64,000 nucleotides of DNA from Maricaulis sp034659015 (GTDB lineage Bacteria > Pseudomonadota > Alphaproteobacteria > Caulobacterales > Maricaulaceae), in assembly GCA_034659015.1 (NCBI GenBank), contig JAYEGL010000001.1:124001-188000 (forward strand), in the 5' to 3' direction. Made by a program: the position numbers and the translations under genes. Of the stretch, positions 61,417-64,000 are shown piece after piece. A model generated the notes under the pieces. The model was given only the letters and a program-made list of their open reading frames with translations, had not been told where the DNA came from and did not search any database. Numbering within the stretch: the stretch's first letter is position 1; every line of letters starts with the position of its first letter.

Positions 61417-61697
61417 GAGATATCCGGCAGGGTGCGGCTGCCGTGCACGATGCGTTCGATACGCACCTCACCGGGACGAAGACGATACAGTATCAGATAG
61501 CGGCCGTGCACAATCGAGCGCGCACCGTCTGCTACGTCCGGTCGGGCTGTCCCCGCTTCCGGGAAGTCGGAGATATCAAGGCACCGGTCGATGATTTCAT
61601 CGACAAAGCTTTCGGCCCGTCCCGGGTTGTCGAGGGCGATAAAGTCCAGGATCTCACCCATATCCGCCTCGGCGGCAGGTGCGATAACAACAATCAC
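61413..61697 (-). CDS. parE: ParE/RelE-type toxin
   Basis: A 94-residue RelE/ParE-fold toxin: VVIAPAAEADMGEILDFIALDNPGRAESFVDEI, then YRLRPGEVRIERIVHGSR with the C-terminal arginines. ParE toxins inhibit gyrase, RelE relatives cut mRNA; the ParD partner favours ParE. Its start overlaps the antitoxin stop by 4 nt (ATGA). Its stop overlaps the symporter stop. Confidence 0.88.
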   Translation of the reverse strand: MIVVIAPAAEADMGEILDFIALDNPGRAESFVDEIIDRCLDISDFPEAGTARPDVADGARSIVHGRYLILYRLRPGEVRIERIVHGSRTLPDIS

Positions 61698-61963
61698 GAC
61701 GATTTCGAACGGGCGGCGATCTCCCGGATTCGCGCTTTCAGGCGAGCACGCACCTCCTCAGCCGGAATGCCCGGCCCGCTTTCCATGCCGATCCGCACCG
61801 CCTCGCGCAGCTCCTCCAGCTCGGTGAGGTAGCGCGCCTCGCTCTCCTCGACCATGCGCAGGCCGTGCCGCAGCACCTCGCTTTTCGAGTTGAAGCGGCC
61901 GGAGGCGATGAGGTCCTCCATCATCTTTTCGTAGCGTTCGCCGAGGGCGTAGGAGCTGGGCAT
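61694..61963 (-). CDS. parD: ParD-type antitoxin
   Basis: An 89-residue antitoxin with a ribbon-helix-helix N-terminus (SYALGERYEKMMEDLIASGRFNSKSEVLRHGLRMVEE) and a C-terminal Glu/Arg-rich toxin-binding helix. First gene of the pair. It represses its own promoter in the family. Overlaps parE by 4 nt. The AT-rich palindrome just upstream is the likely operator. Confidence 0.9.
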   Translation of the reverse strand: MPSSYALGERYEKMMEDLIASGRFNSKSEVLRHGLRMVEESEARYLTELEELREAVRIGMESGPGIPAEEVRARLKARIREIAARSKSS

Positions 61964-61983
61964 GACCGGCCTCGTCGTGACTG

Positions 61984-61996
61984 GATAATTATTATC
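61984..61996. promoter_or_regulatory. Candidate ParD operator
   Basis: GATAAT-T-ATTATC, a perfect 6-bp inverted repeat with one central base, 21-33 nt upstream of the parD ATG. A likely site for the ribbon-helix-helix antitoxin, and probably overlapping the -10. Confidence 0.55.
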
Positions 61997-62040
61997 ATAA
62001 CAGAGGGCGCGCCGGACCGCACCCCTGAGACAGGCAGTTT

Positions 62041-62078
62041 GGGGACAGACACGTAAGCGAGCTTACGTGTCTGTCCCC
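62041..62078. repeat. Long perfect inverted repeat between parD and polA
   Basis: An 18-bp perfect stem, GGGGACAGACACGTAAGC with its reverse complement, around a 2-nt GA loop. Sequences of the type TTGGGGACAGACACGT occur as mobile palindromic (REP-like) elements in other proteobacteria. It lies between the divergent toxin-antitoxin pair and polA. Confidence 0.8.
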
Positions 62079-62158
62079 ATTGCATCCCACCGCACTCCGC
62101 CGATGACCTCTCCGCCGCACCGCGCTAACCTCGCGCCGACCCAAGCGAGAGAGAGCCC

Positions 62159-64000
62159 ATGGCCATCAAGAAGCCCCTCGACGAGACCTCCCACCTCTAC
62201 CTGATCGACGGGTCGGGCTATATCTTCCGCGCCTATCACGCCCTGCCGCCGCTCACGCGTTCCGACGGCACGCCGGTGGGGGCCGTGCAGGGTTTCTGCA
62301 ACATGCTGTGGAAGCTGCTGGAGGATCTGAAGGGCGAGGACGCCCCCACCCATCTGGCGGTGATCTTCGACCATTCCGGCAAGTCCTTCCGCAACGAGAT
62401 CTACGACCAGTACAAGGCCAACCGCCCGCCGGCGCCGGAAGATCTGGTGCCGCAATTCTCCCTGATCCGCGACGCCACGCGCGCCTTCGGCACGCCGTGT
62501 ATCGAGCTGGAGAATTACGAGGCCGACGACATCATTGCCACCTATGCCCGCCAGGCCGAGGCCAAGGGCGCCCAGGTGACCATCGTCTCCTCGGACAAGG
62601 ACCTGATGCAGCTGGTCACCGACAGGGTCGACATGTTCGACGCCATGAAGAACCGGCGCATCGAGGCGGAACAGGTGATGGAGAAGTTCGGCGTCGGGCC
62701 GGACAGGGTGATCGACATCCAGTCGCTCGCCGGCGACAGCGTCGACAATGTGCCCGGCGTGCCCGGCATCGGGGTGAAGACGGCCGCCCTGCTGATCAAC
62801 GAGTACGGCGATCTCGACACGCTTCTGGAGCGCGCGGAGGAGATCAAGCAGAAGGGCCGCCGGGAAAAACTCCTCGCCCATGCCGAGGATGCCCGCACTT
62901 CGCGCGAGCTGGTCACGCTGAAGACCGACACGCCGGTCACCGACGAGATGGACGAATTCGGCATCGCCGATCCGGATGCCGAAACCCTGGTCAAATTCCT
63001 GAAAGAGATGGAATTTCGCACCTTCACGCGGAAGGTGGAGGAGGCACTGGGCGGCCCGGTCGCCGACGAGACGGGCGATGCCACCGCGCCGATCGACCGC
63101 GACGCTTACGAGTGCGTCACCACAATGGAGCAGCTGGACGCCTGGATCGAGAAAGCCCGCACGGCCGGCGTGATCGCGGTGGACACCGAGACCGACGCGC
63201 TCTCGGCCACGGCGTCGGGTCTGGTCGGCATCTGCCTGGCCACCGCGCCGGGCGAGGCGTGCTACATCCCGCTCGCCCATGTCGACCCGGACGGTTCAGG
63301 CGACATGTTCGACACCGGCGAAAAGCCCGACCAGATCCCGATGGACGACGCCATCACCGCGCTGAAACCGCTGCTGGAAGACCCGGCGGTGCTCAAGGTC
63401 GGGCAGAATTTCAAATACGATCTCGGCGTGCTCTCGCGCTATGGCATCGATGTGGCGCCCTATGACGACACCATGCTGATCTCCTATGTCATGGAGGCGG
63501 GTCTGCACGGGCATGGCATGGACGAGCTCGCCGAACTGCACCTGGGCCATGAATGCATCCCCTTCAAGGAGATCTGCGGCACCGGGAAAAACCAGATCAC
63601 GTTCGACAAGGTGCCGCTGGACAAGGCGACCCAATACGCGGCGGAAGACGCCGACGTGACCCTGCGCCTGTGGGAGCTCCTGAAACCCTCCGTCGTGGCG
63701 AAGAAGAAGGCGACGGTCTACGAGACGCTGGAACGGCCCATGGCCAAGGTGCTCGCCGACATGGAGCGGGTCGGCATCAAGGTCGATCCGGACCAGCTGC
63801 GCCAATTGTCCTCGGACTTCGCCCAGAAAATGGCCGCCGCCGAGGCCGCGGCCCACGCGGCGGCGGGACATGAATTCAACGTCGCCTCGCCCAAGCAGAT
63901 CGGCGAGATCCTGTTCGGCGAGATGGGCCTGCCCGGCGGCAGGAAGACCAAGACCGGCGCCTGGTCGACCGATGCGGCCGTGCTCGATCAGCTGGCGGCG
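62159..64000 (+). CDS. polA: DNA polymerase I, 5' part (runs off the window)
   Basis: The first 614 codons of polA. The 5'-3' exonuclease domain (about 10-295) has the metal-binding acids in LIDGSGYIFRAYHAL, NYEADDIIATYA, SSDKDLMQL and GDSVDNVPGVPGIGVKTA. A 3'-5' exonuclease domain follows (about 325-520): VIAVDTETDALS, then GQNFKYDLGVL and the DAD of AAEDADVTLRLW. The polymerase domain starts near 560 and is cut by the window end. The ATG at 62159 has GAGAGAG upstream. Confidence 0.96.
   Translation, partial: MAIKKPLDETSHLYLIDGSGYIFRAYHALPPLTRSDGTPVGAVQGFCNMLWKLLEDLKGEDAPTHLAVIFDHSGKSFRNEIYDQYKANRPPAPEDLVPQFSLIRDATRAFGTPCIELENYEADDIIATYARQAEAKGAQVTIVSSDKDLMQLVTDRVDMFDAMKNRRIEAEQVMEKFGVGPDRVIDIQSLAGDSVDNVPGVPGIGVKTAALLINEYGDLDTLLERAEEIKQKGRREKLLAHAEDARTSRELVTLKTDTPVTDEMDEFGIADPDAETLVKFLKEMEFRTFTRKVEEALGGPVADETGDATAPIDRDAYECVTTMEQLDAWIEKARTAGVIAVDTETDALSATASGLVGICLATAPGEACYIPLAHVDPDGSGDMFDTGEKPDQIPMDDAITALKPLLEDPAVLKVGQNFKYDLGVLSRYGIDVAPYDDTMLISYVMEAGLHGHGMDELAELHLGHECIPFKEICGTGKNQITFDKVPLDKATQYAAEDADVTLRLWELLKPSVVAKKKATVYETLERPMAKVLADMERVGIKVDPDQLRQLSSDFAQKMAAAEAAAHAAAGHEFNVASPKQIGEILFGEMGLPGGRKTKTGAWSTDAAVLDQLAA

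Noticed and set aside
61984..61996. GATAAT-T-ATTATC as a Fur box
   Set aside because: It differs from the AATGCGA motif of the iron genes here and sits before parD, so a ParD operator is likelier.

Overview
The window is a chromosomal segment of a high-GC alphaproteobacterium. The marker genes point to the Caulobacterales/Maricaulales side of the class (Hyphomonadaceae or Maricaulaceae-like), but I cannot name a genus. The markers are a usg-family gene, a CC0125/CC1285-type lipoprotein, a hemC-hemD-Mic60-HemY cluster, an ImuA-ImuB-DnaE2 mutasome behind a GTTC-N7-GTTC LexA box, an IalB-family exported protein and an NDUFS6-like CHCC zinc-finger protein.

Layout. 58-9212 (all minus strand) is a defence island with visibly lower GC than the rest: a type I restriction-modification operon (hsdR, hsdM, hsdS) that continues with 2-3 nt spacings into an AAA/ABC-type ATPase and an HNH nuclease. 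This five-gene unit is the most interesting system in the window. 9213-9712 is a gene-free boundary rich in palindromic repeats. 9713-29983 holds housekeeping and envelope genes: an S9 peptidase, dapF, a TonB siderophore receptor behind two Fur-like boxes, an SDR, isoaspartyl peptidase, a SpoU methylase, rlmN, an EF-hand protein, a chemoreceptor, a creatininase-family protein and several lipoproteins.

29987-37896 contains two divergent, tightly overlapping operons: tsaD-gpsA-YciI-Rieske (minus) and hemC-hemD-Mic60-HemY-udk (plus). tRNA-Thr(CGT) follows, then a 122-bp tandem repeat. 38396-45734 has S10 and M61-like peptidases, bacterioferritin and its ferredoxin (third Fur-like box), an AIM24 protein, a single receiver, folD, DUF167, YggT and tRNA-Ala(CGC). 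45847-51312 is the SOS mutasome dnaE2-imuB-imuA.

51420-61416 carries a second single-domain receiver, phhB, bioB, a VanZ-like protein, a sodium:alanine symporter, a FemAB-like GNAT followed by an in-frame gene remnant, an SdpR-type repressor with its membrane partner, an ABC ATPase, the CHCC zinc finger and a DASS transporter. 61413-61963 is a ParDE-type toxin-antitoxin pair. polA begins at 62159 and runs off the window end.

How the parts relate. The iron genes (TonB receptor, bfd/bfr) share an 18-bp motif. The secreted S9, S10 and M61 peptidases together with the alanine symporter and isoaspartyl peptidase suggest peptide and amino-acid scavenging. Two copies of a 108-bp palindromic repeat (28711 and 52501) sit between convergent genes and supply the stop codon of the minus-strand gene in both cases. 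No rRNA, CRISPR array, integrase, transposase or prophage genes were seen.
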